A stretch of DNA of 8,686 bases from Methylacidiphilum sp. (GCA_020718125.1 DYDC01000101.1:1-8686); one strand, 5' to 3'; shown: positions 1 to 6,521, counted from the first letter of the stretch. The notes: generated by a model from the sequence alone, not told the origin. Numbers and translations: made by a program.

Positions 1-5
1 GTGTG

Positions 6-338
6 TCAAGTTGCGCCCCACGCACAGGTTGGTTGGAGATAAGGCTGGTAGTGGTCCGGCCACGGCGCCGCAAAGGCCACCGTCTCGTAAACGCCGACCA
101 TCTGCCGGGCCGCGAAGTTGCCCAAGCCGCTGAAAAAGCCAAGTGTCAAGCCCTCCGCCGGGCCTTCGTGGCGGGTCATCTCGCACATCGTGGCGGGCAG
201 TTCGACGACGGCGGTGAAGAGGTTGATGACGCCGCGCTGGAGTTTCTGCCACGGGCCATCGGCGCGAGCGTCGGTGGTGGCTGAGAGTGTCGCGGCGGCG
301 ACGAGTCCCGCGAGGATGAGTCGGTGGTTGTGTTTCAT
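6..338 (-). CDS. Exosortase system-associated protein, TIGR04073 family (small secreted protein)
   Basis: A complete 110-residue protein. The start is the ATG preceded by GGAGG six bases upstream; a longer open frame upstream overlaps the L,D-transpeptidase gene and is not needed. Residues 1-26 look like a Sec signal peptide: basic MKHNHR, a hydrophobic stretch, then cleavage after ARA. The mature part has the pattern I associate with TIGR04073: a KLxRGxxNxxT...ELP segment (about 32-49), then GLTLGFFSGLG (63-73) and RQMVGVYETVAF (78-89), ending in a Pro/Tyr-rich YQPYLQP. The family is known from Verrucomicrobia and related phyla whose genomes carry exosortase/PEP-CTERM systems; its biochemical role is unknown, and no exosortase gene or PEP-CTERM substrate lies in this window. 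It is 74 bases downstream of the L,D-transpeptidase on the same strand and could be cotranscribed, which would fit a cell-envelope role. The family call rests on remembered motifs, not on a search. Confidence 0.72.
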   Translation of the reverse strand: MKHNHRLILAGLVAAATLSATTDARADGPWQKLQRGVINLFTAVVELPATMCEMTRHEGPAEGLTLGFFSGLGNFAARQMVGVYETVAFAAPWPDHYQPYLQPTCAWGAT

Positions 339-341
339 GTT

Positions 342-355
342 CGTTCCTCCGAACG
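342..355 (-). promoter_or_regulatory. Ribosome binding site in the loop of a small hairpin
   Basis: On the minus strand, CGTTC-GGAG-GAACG forms a perfect 5-bp stem whose loop is the core of the Shine-Dalgarno sequence of the downstream TIGR04073 gene. The site ends four bases before the ATG. Such a hairpin could modulate initiation, but a 5-bp stem is weak and may be chance. Confidence 0.3.
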
Positions 356-412
356 CGGCACAGGCTGGCGTTTCGCGCAGCATGGTCAAGTCCGAACGTC
401 CTGTTGCCATCG

Positions 413-1360
413 CTATTCCCCTTCGACAATCACCGGCGTGCCGACGGTCACCATCTTCAGCAGCCGGTTTGCGTTCCAGTTGGCGAGGCGGAAACAACCG
501 TGACTTTCGGTCCGTCCGATGTCCTCCGGCTTCGGCGTGCCGTGGATGCCGTAGCCCGACAGCGGGGGTCCGCCGCTGCCCGGCGCGCGGCCGATGGAGA
601 GCCAAAGCGTGCCGACGGGGTTGTTGGGGCCGGGCGGGATGATGAGTTTCGATTCGATTGTCTGCGCCTCCGGCGACTCGGGGAACACCTTCGGGTCGAA
701 GGTGTAATTTGGGTTTGGCGCCAGCGCGACGACCTGCAGGTCGCCCACGGGACGCTTTAGCTTGTCCCGGCCGATGGAGCAGGGGAAGAACGCGCAGAGC
801 CTGCCCTCCTGGTCATAGACCGTCAGCCAGTTCTGCGCGAGGTTGATGCGGATTTCCTGTGCCTTGGGTGGTTTCGCGTCGGTTTCGATGTTTGGCACGA
901 CGACATTGGTTGGGGTGTTCAGCGTCTCCCACGGAATCGCAGGGTTCAGCGCGCGGATGAAACGCTGCGATGCATGAAACCTCTCCGCCACCAGCTCCAA
1001 GATCGTCTCGTGGGGCATCGCGTCTTGCGCGGCGCGCTCCCGCCAGCTTTCGGGCGCGCGGCCGAGGCGGGCGAAGTCGTTGGTCGTGACATGGTATTCG
1101 ATGAACGCGGGCACGTCGAGCTTGAGCATCTCCGCCGTCGCGTCGTCGAACGTGCCAGTCACCGTCAGGCCGTTCGCAACCTGCCACGAGCGCAACGCCG
1201 CCCGCGTTTGTGCGCCGATGTGGTCGTCAACGCAGCCCGGCGAAAACAACTGGCGGTCGAGCGCCACTTGGAACGCCGCGATGCGATGGACCGCGCCCGT
1301 GGACTGGCCCCACGCCACCACCGGGCCGCACAGCAAGAGAAAGAGAAGGCGCTTCACCAT
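413..1360 (-). CDS. L,D-transpeptidase (YkuD domain) with peptidoglycan-binding domain
   Basis: A secreted enzyme of 315 residues predicted to form 3-3 cross-links in peptidoglycan, or to attach proteins to it, in the periplasm. Residues 1-19 are a signal peptide (MVKRLLFLLLCG..AWGQ). Residues 27-80 resemble a peptidoglycan-binding type 1 helical domain (FQVALDRQLFSPG..GAQTRAALRSWQ..NGL). Residues 115-157 look LysM-like (ETILELVAERFHAS...ALNP...VVVPN). The catalytic YkuD domain spans about 168-313. It contains IPPGPNNPVGTLWLSIG, then GIHGT (His273) and the signature GRTESHGCFRLANWN with nucleophile Cys289, so all expected active-site residues are present. The domain order matches ErfK/YbiS-like proteins of Gram-negative bacteria. 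The ATG overlaps by 7 bases the stop codon of the upstream nucleotidyltransferase remnant, which suggests former translational coupling. No strong Shine-Dalgarno is visible. The exact paralogue cannot be named. Confidence 0.92.
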   Translation of the reverse strand: MVKRLLFLLLCGPVVAWGQSTGAVHRIAAFQVALDRQLFSPGCVDDHIGAQTRAALRSWQVANGLTVTGTFDDATAEMLKLDVPAFIEYHVTTNDFARLGRAPESWRERAAQDAMPHETILELVAERFHASQRFIRALNPAIPWETLNTPTNVVVPNIETDAKPPKAQEIRINLAQNWLTVYDQEGRLCAFFPCSIGRDKLKRPVGDLQVVALAPNPNYTFDPKVFPESPEAQTIESKLIIPPGPNNPVGTLWLSIGRAPGSGGPPLSGYGIHGTPKPEDIGRTESHGCFRLANWNANRLLKMVTVGTPVIVEGE

Positions 1361-1527
1361 GGTTCGATTCCAAACGCAGCCAGCTTCGCTTCATCGAAGG
1401 CGGCCTGTGCCCGTGCATATTGTTCCAGATTGCCGATGTCGAAAAGCTCCGTATCGCACCGCCACGCATAGACCGGCCGGCGCTGGCACAGCCACGCAGT
1501 GCTGCTTCGCCCGGCGTCGGCGGAAAA
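1354..1527 (-). pseudogene. C-terminal remnant of a sugar-phosphate nucleotidyltransferase
   Basis: Reading the minus strand in the frame that ends at the TGA at 1356-1354 gives about 58 codons with no stop and no usable start. The last part reads VYAWRCDTELFDIGNLEQYARA, followed by QAAFDEAKLAAFGIEPW and the stop. The FDIGNLEQYARAQ segment matches the DIG-x-x-x-x-Y-x-x-A block near the C-terminus of PF00483-type sugar-1-phosphate nucleotidyltransferases, which make NDP-sugars for envelope polysaccharides. The N-terminal nucleotide-binding domain (GG-x-G-x-R-L motif) is absent. The frame passes without interruption into the tRNA-Ser gene at 1529, so the rest of the gene has been lost or moved. 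Its stop overlaps the start of the L,D-transpeptidase (ATGGTGA), the usual arrangement of an intact operon. The family call comes from a short motif and is only moderately certain. Confidence 0.5.
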
Positions 1528-1528
1528 A

Positions 1529-1618
1529 TGGCGGAGAGGGTGAGATTTGAACTCACGTTGACCTTTCGGCCAAACCGGTTTTCGAGACCGGCGCTTTCAA
1601 CCGCTCAGCCACCTCTCC
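1529..1618 (-). tRNA. tRNA-Ser, anticodon CGA
   Basis: The minus strand folds as a class II tRNA. The 7-bp acceptor stem is GGAGAGG with CCTCTCC. The D-arm has GCTGAGCGGTTGAAAGC. The anticodon stem GCCGGT/ACCGGT encloses the loop CTCGAAA, with anticodon CGA at 1584-1582, reading UCG. There is a long variable arm (about TTGGCCGAAAGGTCAA) and a T-arm GTGAG-TTCAAAT-CTCAC. The discriminator base is G at 1532, and the 3' CCA is encoded at 1531-1529. The long variable arm and the GCTGAGCGG D-arm identify serine. The CCA is followed at once by five T residues. The truncated nucleotidyltransferase begins at this 3' end. Confidence 0.96.
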
Positions 1619-1639
1619 GTCCGGGAAAACGGCGCGGCT

Positions 1640-1668
1640 ACCGTAGGCAGCGCCCCACAGTGGCGCAA
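1640..1668 (-). promoter_or_regulatory. Candidate promoter of tRNA-Ser
   Basis: On the minus strand TTGCGC and TACGGT are separated by 17 bases, 22 bases upstream of the mature tRNA 5' end. The discriminator that follows is GC-rich, as is common for stable RNA promoters. The -10 box is a poor match (3 of 6), so this is tentative. Confidence 0.3.
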
Positions 1669-1709
1669 GGAAATTTTGGCCGCAACGATTTTGAAATTCG
1701 ACTCTGCCG

Positions 1710-1726
1710 GATCACACGCGGTGATC
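1710..1726 (-). other. Inverted repeat downstream of the iron-sulfur protein gene
   Basis: GATCAC and GTGATC form a perfect 6-bp stem around a 5-base loop, 36 bases past the stop codon at 1762. There is no T-run after it, so it is not a convincing intrinsic terminator. It could stabilise the 3' end of the mRNA or be chance. The rest of 1619-1761 shows no supported gene. Confidence 0.25.
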
Positions 1727-1761
1727 TTCGCGGATGATGGTGCGGCAGCCGCTTCCATGGC

Positions 1762-2235
1762 TCAGACTGTCTCCGCCAACTCTTTTTCCACGCGCTCGCC
1801 GGTCGCTGGTGTTCCGTTCCCGTTTCCGCCGGCGAACAACTGCCGGATCATGACGAGGAACTGGCCGGTCTCGAAGTGATGCAACTGGATGGCGCGGGCC
1901 GGACACTCCGAGGCGCAGATGCCGAAGCCCATGCATTTTGCGGCTTCGATCTGGCCCTTGCCGTCCTTGTTGCAGAACGGCGCGGAATACGGGCAGACCG
2001 TCACGCAGGTCATGCGGGAAATGCACTTTTGCCGGGCGACATACGAGACTTGCGCGCTGACGTCGAGTTGCGTCTTGGAAAGCACCGTCGCGGCGCGCCC
2101 GGACGTCAGGATTTCGTTCCAAGCCGCTTCCGGGCTTTGCTGCAAGGCGAAGAGCAAACGCTGGCAATCCGTTCCGATTGTCATCAAGCACTCATCGAGA
2201 GTTTGCTCGATCGTCTTCGATAACCCGCCATGCAC
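1762..2235 (-). CDS. Small iron-sulfur protein resembling the HdrA C-terminal ferredoxin domain
   Basis: A 157-residue protein with two ferredoxin-like cluster motifs and no membrane segments or signal peptide. Residues 46-65 (SGRAATVLSKTQLDVSAQVS) followed by the two motifs resemble the extreme C-terminus of HdrA-type, FAD-dependent heterodisulfide reductase-like proteins. So does the end ARAIQLHHFETGQFL (113-127). The flavin domain that precedes this part in HdrA is absent. Motif 1 is C71-x2-R74-x2-C77-x3-C81-P and motif 2 is C101-x2-F104-x2-C107-x3-C111-P, so each lacks the second cysteine of CxxCxxCxxxCP. An extra Cys88 follows motif 1. [3Fe-4S] clusters, or loss of cluster binding, are possible. 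The start is uncertain: GTG at 2235 is the longest form, because a stop lies two codons upstream, and ATG at 2184 is the alternative. Neither has a clear Shine-Dalgarno. It could be a stand-alone electron carrier or a remnant of a larger gene. Confidence 0.65.
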   Translation of the reverse strand: MHGGLSKTIEQTLDECLMTIGTDCQRLLFALQQSPEAAWNEILTSGRAATVLSKTQLDVSAQVSYVARQKCISRMTCVTVCPYSAPFCNKDGKGQIEAAKCMGFGICASECPARAIQLHHFETGQFLVMIRQLFAGGNGNGTPATGERVEKELAETV

Positions 2236-2263
2236 TTTTCAACAACGGCTTCCATACGACATG

Positions 2264-2286
2264 CGGCCCGCGAACATCGCGGGCCG
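2264..2286 (-). other. Strong GC-rich hairpin between the regulator and iron-sulfur genes
   Basis: CGGCCCGCGA and TCGCGGGCCG form a perfect 10-bp stem around a 3-base loop. It lies about 130 bases past the stop of the NrpR-type gene and 28 bases before the GTG of the next gene on the same strand. No T-run follows on either strand. It may act as a transcription stop for the regulator gene, an mRNA-stabilising element, or part of the leader of the downstream gene. Confidence 0.5.
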
Positions 2287-2310
2287 TCCAGTCGCAGTGG
2301 GCGGATGTTG

Positions 2311-2328
2311 TGGCATCTCTGAATGCCA
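2311..2328. other. Inverted repeat with 6-bp arms
   Basis: TGGCAT and ATGCCA are separated by CTCTGA. Dyad symmetry with an operator-like 12-base centre-to-centre spacing makes a protein-binding site conceivable, but nothing here identifies a partner. It lies in the 182-base non-coding gap between the regulator and iron-sulfur genes. Confidence 0.3.
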
Positions 2329-2358
2329 TCAAGCCTTTTTGTCGCTCCCGAACCTGAC

Positions 2359-2370
2359 TGGTCACGACCA
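2359..2370. other. Short inverted repeat with 5-bp arms
   Basis: TGGTC-AC-GACCA is a perfect 12-base dyad just past the end of the regulator gene. It could be chance; it is recorded because two other inverted repeats lie within 100 bases. Confidence 0.2.
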
Positions 2371-2417
2371 CTTACCATGTTGCGAGAGCCGACGAATTCC
2401 CCCTCGGCTCAAGCAAG

Positions 2418-3422
2418 TCAACCTCTAAGCCCATCCCGCAAAACGTGGAAGTCCGAGAACCGCGCCACGTCCTCGACTTCATGCAGCGAATGGAACCGCA
2501 CCCCGGCGTGCGCTTCGCACAACGCCGCCACAGGGTTCAATCCGCCGCTCACGATAAGCCCCGCCCTTCCTTCCTCGACGGGAATGTCGAACAGTGGCTG
2601 ATTCGGATGTCCGATAGCCAGAATGCCATCCAGCCCCTGGCGTTCCATCTCCTTCTTGATCCGACGCACCTCCGGCGCCGCCGCCGCCGGGACTTCGCGG
2701 AAGCTGACGCCGATAACGCCGTTACCGGTGCGGGCGCAGTCGCGCACCCGCGTCATCCGCGCGCGGATGAATACCTCCAGCGGATCCAATGTCGTGCCGC
2801 TGTATTCGATCAGCGCCGTGAGGCGCACCGGCTTCCCCTCCTCTATCTCCATCAACCCGCCAAACCGTGATGTCACCGGAATCCCGTGCTTCAGCAGAAT
2901 CCCGCTCGCCGTGACGTTGCATACAGTCCCCAGCGCCACCATTTCCGCCGGCACGGTTGTGGCGCCGAACGTCTCGCCTTCGCGCGCGATGGCCAGCCGC
3001 GTCCCCATGCCCAGCCGGCGCGCGAACACGGGGTTCATGTCCTCCACCGCGCGCATGAGGAAGCTCTTCGGAATCAATGCCAGATTGGTGACAATCGTGC
3101 CCGTCGTCGTGCGCAGGTCGTAGCTCATGCGGTAGAGCAGTGAGTCAATCCGCGACGCGACGAATCCGACCTTCTCGATGATGTTGGTGTGCTGTAGCTC
3201 GCCATCTCCCTGCTCCGTCACTTGCCGGCCGGCCCGGCGGCTGACCGGTTGCGTCAGTCCCTCGCGGTCCATCTGCAGCAGATAGAACCGAACCGTCCGT
3301 GGTTGCAGTTTCAGCCCGGAGGCTAGAAGGCGTTCCCGTATGCGGGCGGCTCCGGCCGGGCCGCGGATTTCCTTCAGCGCCTTGAGGATGGCGATCTTGT
3401 AGGCGGTGTTTTTGTCCTTCAT
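2418..3422 (-). CDS. nrpR: NrpR-type transcriptional regulator (DUF128), single regulatory domain
   Basis: A predicted DNA-binding regulator of 334 residues. Residues 5-72 are a winged helix-turn-helix of the NrpR type (AYKIAILKALKEIRGPAGAARIRERL...LQPRTVRFYLLQMDREGL). Residues 80-325 form one NrpR regulatory domain, recognisable by GTVCNVTASGILLKHGIPV (165-183), GGLMEIEEGKPVRL (188-201) and SGGLNPVAALCEA (292-304). Archaeal NrpR represses nitrogen-assimilation genes and is released by 2-oxoglutarate; the methanogen protein usually has two such domains, this one has one. The gene is divergent from glutamate dehydrogenase, which supports a nitrogen role and suggests the dehydrogenase as target. 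I chose the ATG at 3422; an in-frame TTG at 3434 would add four residues but lies inside an inverted repeat. No Shine-Dalgarno precedes either start, so initiation may be leaderless. The family assignment is firm; ligand and targets are inference. Confidence 0.85.
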   Translation of the reverse strand: MKDKNTAYKIAILKALKEIRGPAGAARIRERLLASGLKLQPRTVRFYLLQMDREGLTQPVSRRAGRQVTEQGDGELQHTNIIEKVGFVASRIDSLLYRMSYDLRTTTGTIVTNLALIPKSFLMRAVEDMNPVFARRLGMGTRLAIAREGETFGATTVPAEMVALGTVCNVTASGILLKHGIPVTSRFGGLMEIEEGKPVRLTALIEYSGTTLDPLEVFIRARMTRVRDCARTGNGVIGVSFREVPAAAAPEVRRIKKEMERQGLDGILAIGHPNQPLFDIPVEEGRAGLIVSGGLNPVAALCEAHAGVRFHSLHEVEDVARFSDFHVLRDGLRG

Positions 3423-3426
3423 GCGA

Positions 3427-3444
3427 TACGGCAATCATGCCGTA
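3427..3444. promoter_or_regulatory. 18-bp inverted repeat upstream of the NrpR-type gene (putative operator)
   Basis: TACGGCA-ATCA-TGCCGTA is a perfect dyad with 7-bp arms, ending five bases before the regulator ATG. On the minus strand its centre includes CATGAT, which lies 16 bases from TTGCAT and could be the regulator's own -10 box. Binding here would block that promoter, so autoregulation is plausible. The sequence does not match the GGAA-N6-TTCC operator of methanogen NrpR. Confidence 0.5.
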
Positions 3445-3453
3445 ATGGTTTTC

Positions 3454-3468
3454 ACATGCAAGGCATGT
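3454..3468. promoter_or_regulatory. 15-bp inverted repeat in the nrpR-gdhA intergenic region
   Basis: ACATGC-AAG-GCATGT is a perfect dyad with 6-bp arms. It lies just upstream of the candidate gdhA -35 box and overlaps the candidate -35 of the regulator (TTGCAT on the minus strand). It shares the element CATGCC with the dyad at 3427-3444, so both could bind the same protein. Confidence 0.42.
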
Positions 3469-3474
3469 TTCTTG

Positions 3475-3503
3475 TTGCTGGCGCCATAACTCATCTCTAT
3501 CAT
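3475..3503 (+). promoter_or_regulatory. Candidate promoter of glutamate dehydrogenase
   Basis: TTGCTG and TATCAT are separated by 17 bases; the -10 box matches TATAAT at five of six positions and the -35 box matches at three. Transcription would begin near 3510, about 54 bases before the gdhA ATG. An 8-bp palindrome, TGGCGCCA (3479-3486), overlaps the -35 box and the spacer. Confidence 0.42.
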
Positions 3504-3563
3504 GCGGCCAGTCATTGCCTTTACGTGATAGTCAACACAACATCTAACGGAGCGAGCGAAATC

Positions 3564-4901
<1,338 letters not shown>

Positions 4902-4933
4902 CCGTTTGACCACAACGCCTTGAGAGCAACGAG

Positions 4934-4965
4934 GAGGCCCTGGTTCGCCAGGGCCTCTTTCGTTT
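4934..4965 (+). terminator. Intrinsic terminator of gdhA
   Basis: GAGGCCCTGG and CCAGGGCCTC form a perfect 10-bp stem with a UUCG tetraloop, followed by TTTCGTTT. It starts 33 bases after the gdhA stop codon. This is a textbook rho-independent terminator and separates gdhA from the Sel1-repeat gene. Confidence 0.93.
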
Positions 4966-5004
4966 GCGGTTGGGGCGATGCTCCCAAACGCGCTTCGTTC
5001 GCCA

Positions 5005-5033
5005 TTGCTGCCGTCCATCGCGTTTGGTAGCCT
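5005..5033 (+). promoter_or_regulatory. Candidate promoter of the Sel1-repeat gene
   Basis: TTGCTG and TAGCCT are 17 bases apart, downstream of the gdhA terminator. Initiation near 5040 would exclude the ATG at 4978 and favour the start at 5050. The -10 match is modest. Confidence 0.3.
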
Positions 5034-5049
5034 GCGCCCGGCTTTCCTG

Positions 5050-5766
5050 ATGCCCATGAACGATCTGGACGCACTGTTTCAAAAAGGACTCGCCTGCTAC
5101 GAAGGCAAGAGCGTGCCGCAAGACTATGGCGAAGCAGTGAAGCTGTTTCATGAGGCGGCGGAGCAGGGGCACGATGAGGCGCAGTATTACCTTGGGCAAT
5201 GTGCCGCCTATGGGCATGGGTTGACGCGGGATTTTGCGGAAGCCCTGCGGTGGTATCGGCTGGCGGCGGAACACGGAAACGTCGCGGTGCAATATGAACT
5301 TGGACAGTGCTACGAGTCCGGCAGCGGTGTGCCGCAAGATTACGCGGAGGCGGCGAAGTGGTATCGGATGGCTGCCGAACAGGGCGACGCGCACGCGCAG
5401 AACAAACTCGGCATGATCTTGTGTGAGGGGTTGACCGGTCCAGCGGGCTATGCCGAGGCGATCAACTGGTTTCAAAGAGCAGCGGCGCAGGGCGACGCGG
5501 ATGCGATGTGCAACCTCGGCGTGTGCTATCAGGAGGGGAAAGGCGTCTCGCGGAACGACGCGGAGGCCGCGAACTGGTTTCAGAAGGCGGCTGAACACGG
5601 AAGCGCGCGAGGGCAATACCTTCTGGGATGGTGCTTCTACTTGGGCGAAGGCGTTCTGGAGAACTACGACGAAGCCTACGCGCGGTTCCAACGGGCCGCA
5701 GACGGAGGTTACGCCGAAGCCAGGAAGCTGCTGACGCGGTTGATTCCTCCGGCGCCGTCCAGGTGA
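5050..5766 (+). CDS. Sel1-repeat (tetratricopeptide-like) protein, six repeats
   Basis: A 238-residue protein built almost wholly of six tandem 36-residue Sel1-like repeats: about 9-44, 45-80, 81-116, 117-152, 153-188 and 189-224, plus a 14-residue tail. Each repeat follows the pattern LG-x-CY-x-x-G-x-G-V-x-x-D-Y-x-EA-x-x-W(Y/F)-x-x-AAE-x-G-x-x-x-A; repeat 4 has a diverged first helix (LGMILCEGLTGPAGY). Sel1 proteins are alpha-helical solenoids that act as protein-protein interaction scaffolds, often in signalling or envelope processes; the partner here is unknown. No signal peptide is evident from this start, so it is probably cytoplasmic. ATGs at 5050 and 5056 are equally good; an upstream ATG at 4978 would add 24 residues but lies before the candidate promoter. 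No clear Shine-Dalgarno is seen. It converges on the STAS gene with 32 bases between stop codons. Confidence 0.9.
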   Translation: MPMNDLDALFQKGLACYEGKSVPQDYGEAVKLFHEAAEQGHDEAQYYLGQCAAYGHGLTRDFAEALRWYRLAAEHGNVAVQYELGQCYESGSGVPQDYAEAAKWYRMAAEQGDAHAQNKLGMILCEGLTGPAGYAEAINWFQRAAAQGDADAMCNLGVCYQEGKGVSRNDAEAANWFQKAAEHGSARGQYLLGWCFYLGEGVLENYDEAYARFQRAADGGYAEARKLLTRLIPPAPSR

Positions 5767-5798
5767 CGCGCTGCAACCGTGGCCGCATCCACGTGAAA

Positions 5799-6395
5799 TC
5801 AGGAGCCGGATTCGCCGGAGGCGCGCAGTTTCTCGATGTCCTCGGAGAGGAACCGGACGACATCCTTGAACTTGGGGATGTTCTGAGGCTCGATGTCCAT
5901 CAGCGTGCGGTGCGCTTCCAGCATGACCTCGGCATGGCGTTCCTTGGATGCGGTGGCAGCCTGTTTTTGCAGCGGCTGCAGGCTGGCTTGTGACGGAAGG
6001 GCTGCGGTCTGGCCGCCAATGCGAAGCTCGCAGACATCAAGGCAGAACAGACGGTCAATGCCCAGCGCGCGGAGCACTTCCATGCAGCGGGCATTCAGGT
6101 TGGCAAGGTGAATCTTGCTGGCGCCGGTGCCGGGGCTGGCTGAGCCGGCCTTGGAGTCGGTGACGGTGAGGTTCTGCAGGCGCAGACACATGCCAGCCAG
6201 CACGCCGAGGAACGTGCTGTCCATCGAAGGGCAATCGGCCAGATCCACGACAAATTCCCGGTAGCCGCGTCCAATCATCTCCAGACTGAATTGCCGCAAC
6301 GGCTGGCTGATCTGGAAAGTCCCCTTCCCGGCAACCTTGATGAACACCAGGTTGTTCGAGACGCCGACCGAAACGTTGTTTTGAGTGTCTTCCAC
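5799..6395 (-). CDS. STAS-domain protein (anti-sigma factor antagonist-like)
   Basis: A 198-residue protein with a STAS domain at about 8-125: GVSNNLVFIKVAGKGTF (first strands), REFVVDLADCPSMDSTFLGVLAGM (46-69) and LANLNARCMEVLRALGIDRLF (97-117). The MDSTFLG segment places Ser60 where SpoIIAA-like proteins are phosphorylated by a partner-switching kinase. A Gly/Ser-rich insertion (about 80-92) separates two strands. The C-terminal 50 residues (KERHAEVMLEAHRTLMDI...FKDVVRFLSEDIEKL) look helical and are not part of a minimal STAS domain. The GTG start at 6395 is chosen because AAGGGA lies eight bases upstream, and because the alternative TTG at 6437 falls inside the -10 box of a strong promoter. 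No anti-sigma kinase, PP2C phosphatase or sigma factor is in the window. It probably acts in the cytoplasm as a phospho-switch; its target is unknown. Confidence 0.82.
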   Translation of the reverse strand: MEDTQNNVSVGVSNNLVFIKVAGKGTFQISQPLRQFSLEMIGRGYREFVVDLADCPSMDSTFLGVLAGMCLRLQNLTVTDSKAGSASPGTGASKIHLANLNARCMEVLRALGIDRLFCLDVCELRIGGQTAALPSQASLQPLQKQAATASKERHAEVMLEAHRTLMDIEPQNIPKFKDVVRFLSEDIEKLRASGESGS

Positions 6396-6436
6396 GCTGT
6401 CTTTCCCTTTACGGCCTGCCAGGACCAGACCCGCCA

Positions 6437-6465
6437 ATTATCCGGGCCGCGCGCGCCTGCGTCAA
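6437..6465 (-). promoter_or_regulatory. Near-consensus sigma70-type promoter of the STAS gene
   Basis: On the minus strand TTGACG, 17 bases of GC-rich spacer, then GATAAT: each box matches the consensus at five of six positions with optimal spacing. Transcription would start near 6430, giving a leader of about 35 bases before the GTG at 6395 with its AAGGGA ribosome binding site. This shows that the STAS gene can be transcribed independently of the upstream ligase gene. Confidence 0.75.
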
Positions 6466-6521
6466 GGCCGCCAAACATCGCCCCGTGGCGCGCCTCTGGC
6501 GCTCATCAGGTCAGCCATTTC

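Noticed and set aside
1619..1757. Small open frame on the minus strand starting ATGGAAGCGGCT and running into the tRNA
   Set aside because: It ends inside the tRNA gene, has no ribosome binding site and no recognisable motif, and is not the missing part of the nucleotidyltransferase.
3506..3518. Possible sigma54 promoter upstream of gdhA (GG and GC boxes in CGGCCAGTCATTGCC)
   Set aside because: The spacing between GG and GC is nine bases rather than ten, and the flanking bases do not fit TGGCAC-N5-TTGC.
3520..3548. Second possible gdhA promoter, TTTACG-N17-TCTAAC
   Set aside because: The -10 match is weak and transcription would begin at about the ribosome binding site, leaving almost no leader.
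4978..5049. N-terminal extension of the Sel1-repeat protein from the ATG at 4978
   Set aside because: It directly follows the gdhA terminator, precedes the candidate promoter, and adds residues that are neither a Sel1 repeat nor a good signal peptide.
6490..6502. GCGCC-TCT-GGCGC hairpin between the ligase and STAS genes as a terminator
   Set aside because: The stem is only 5 bp with no T-run; in such GC-rich DNA this occurs by chance.
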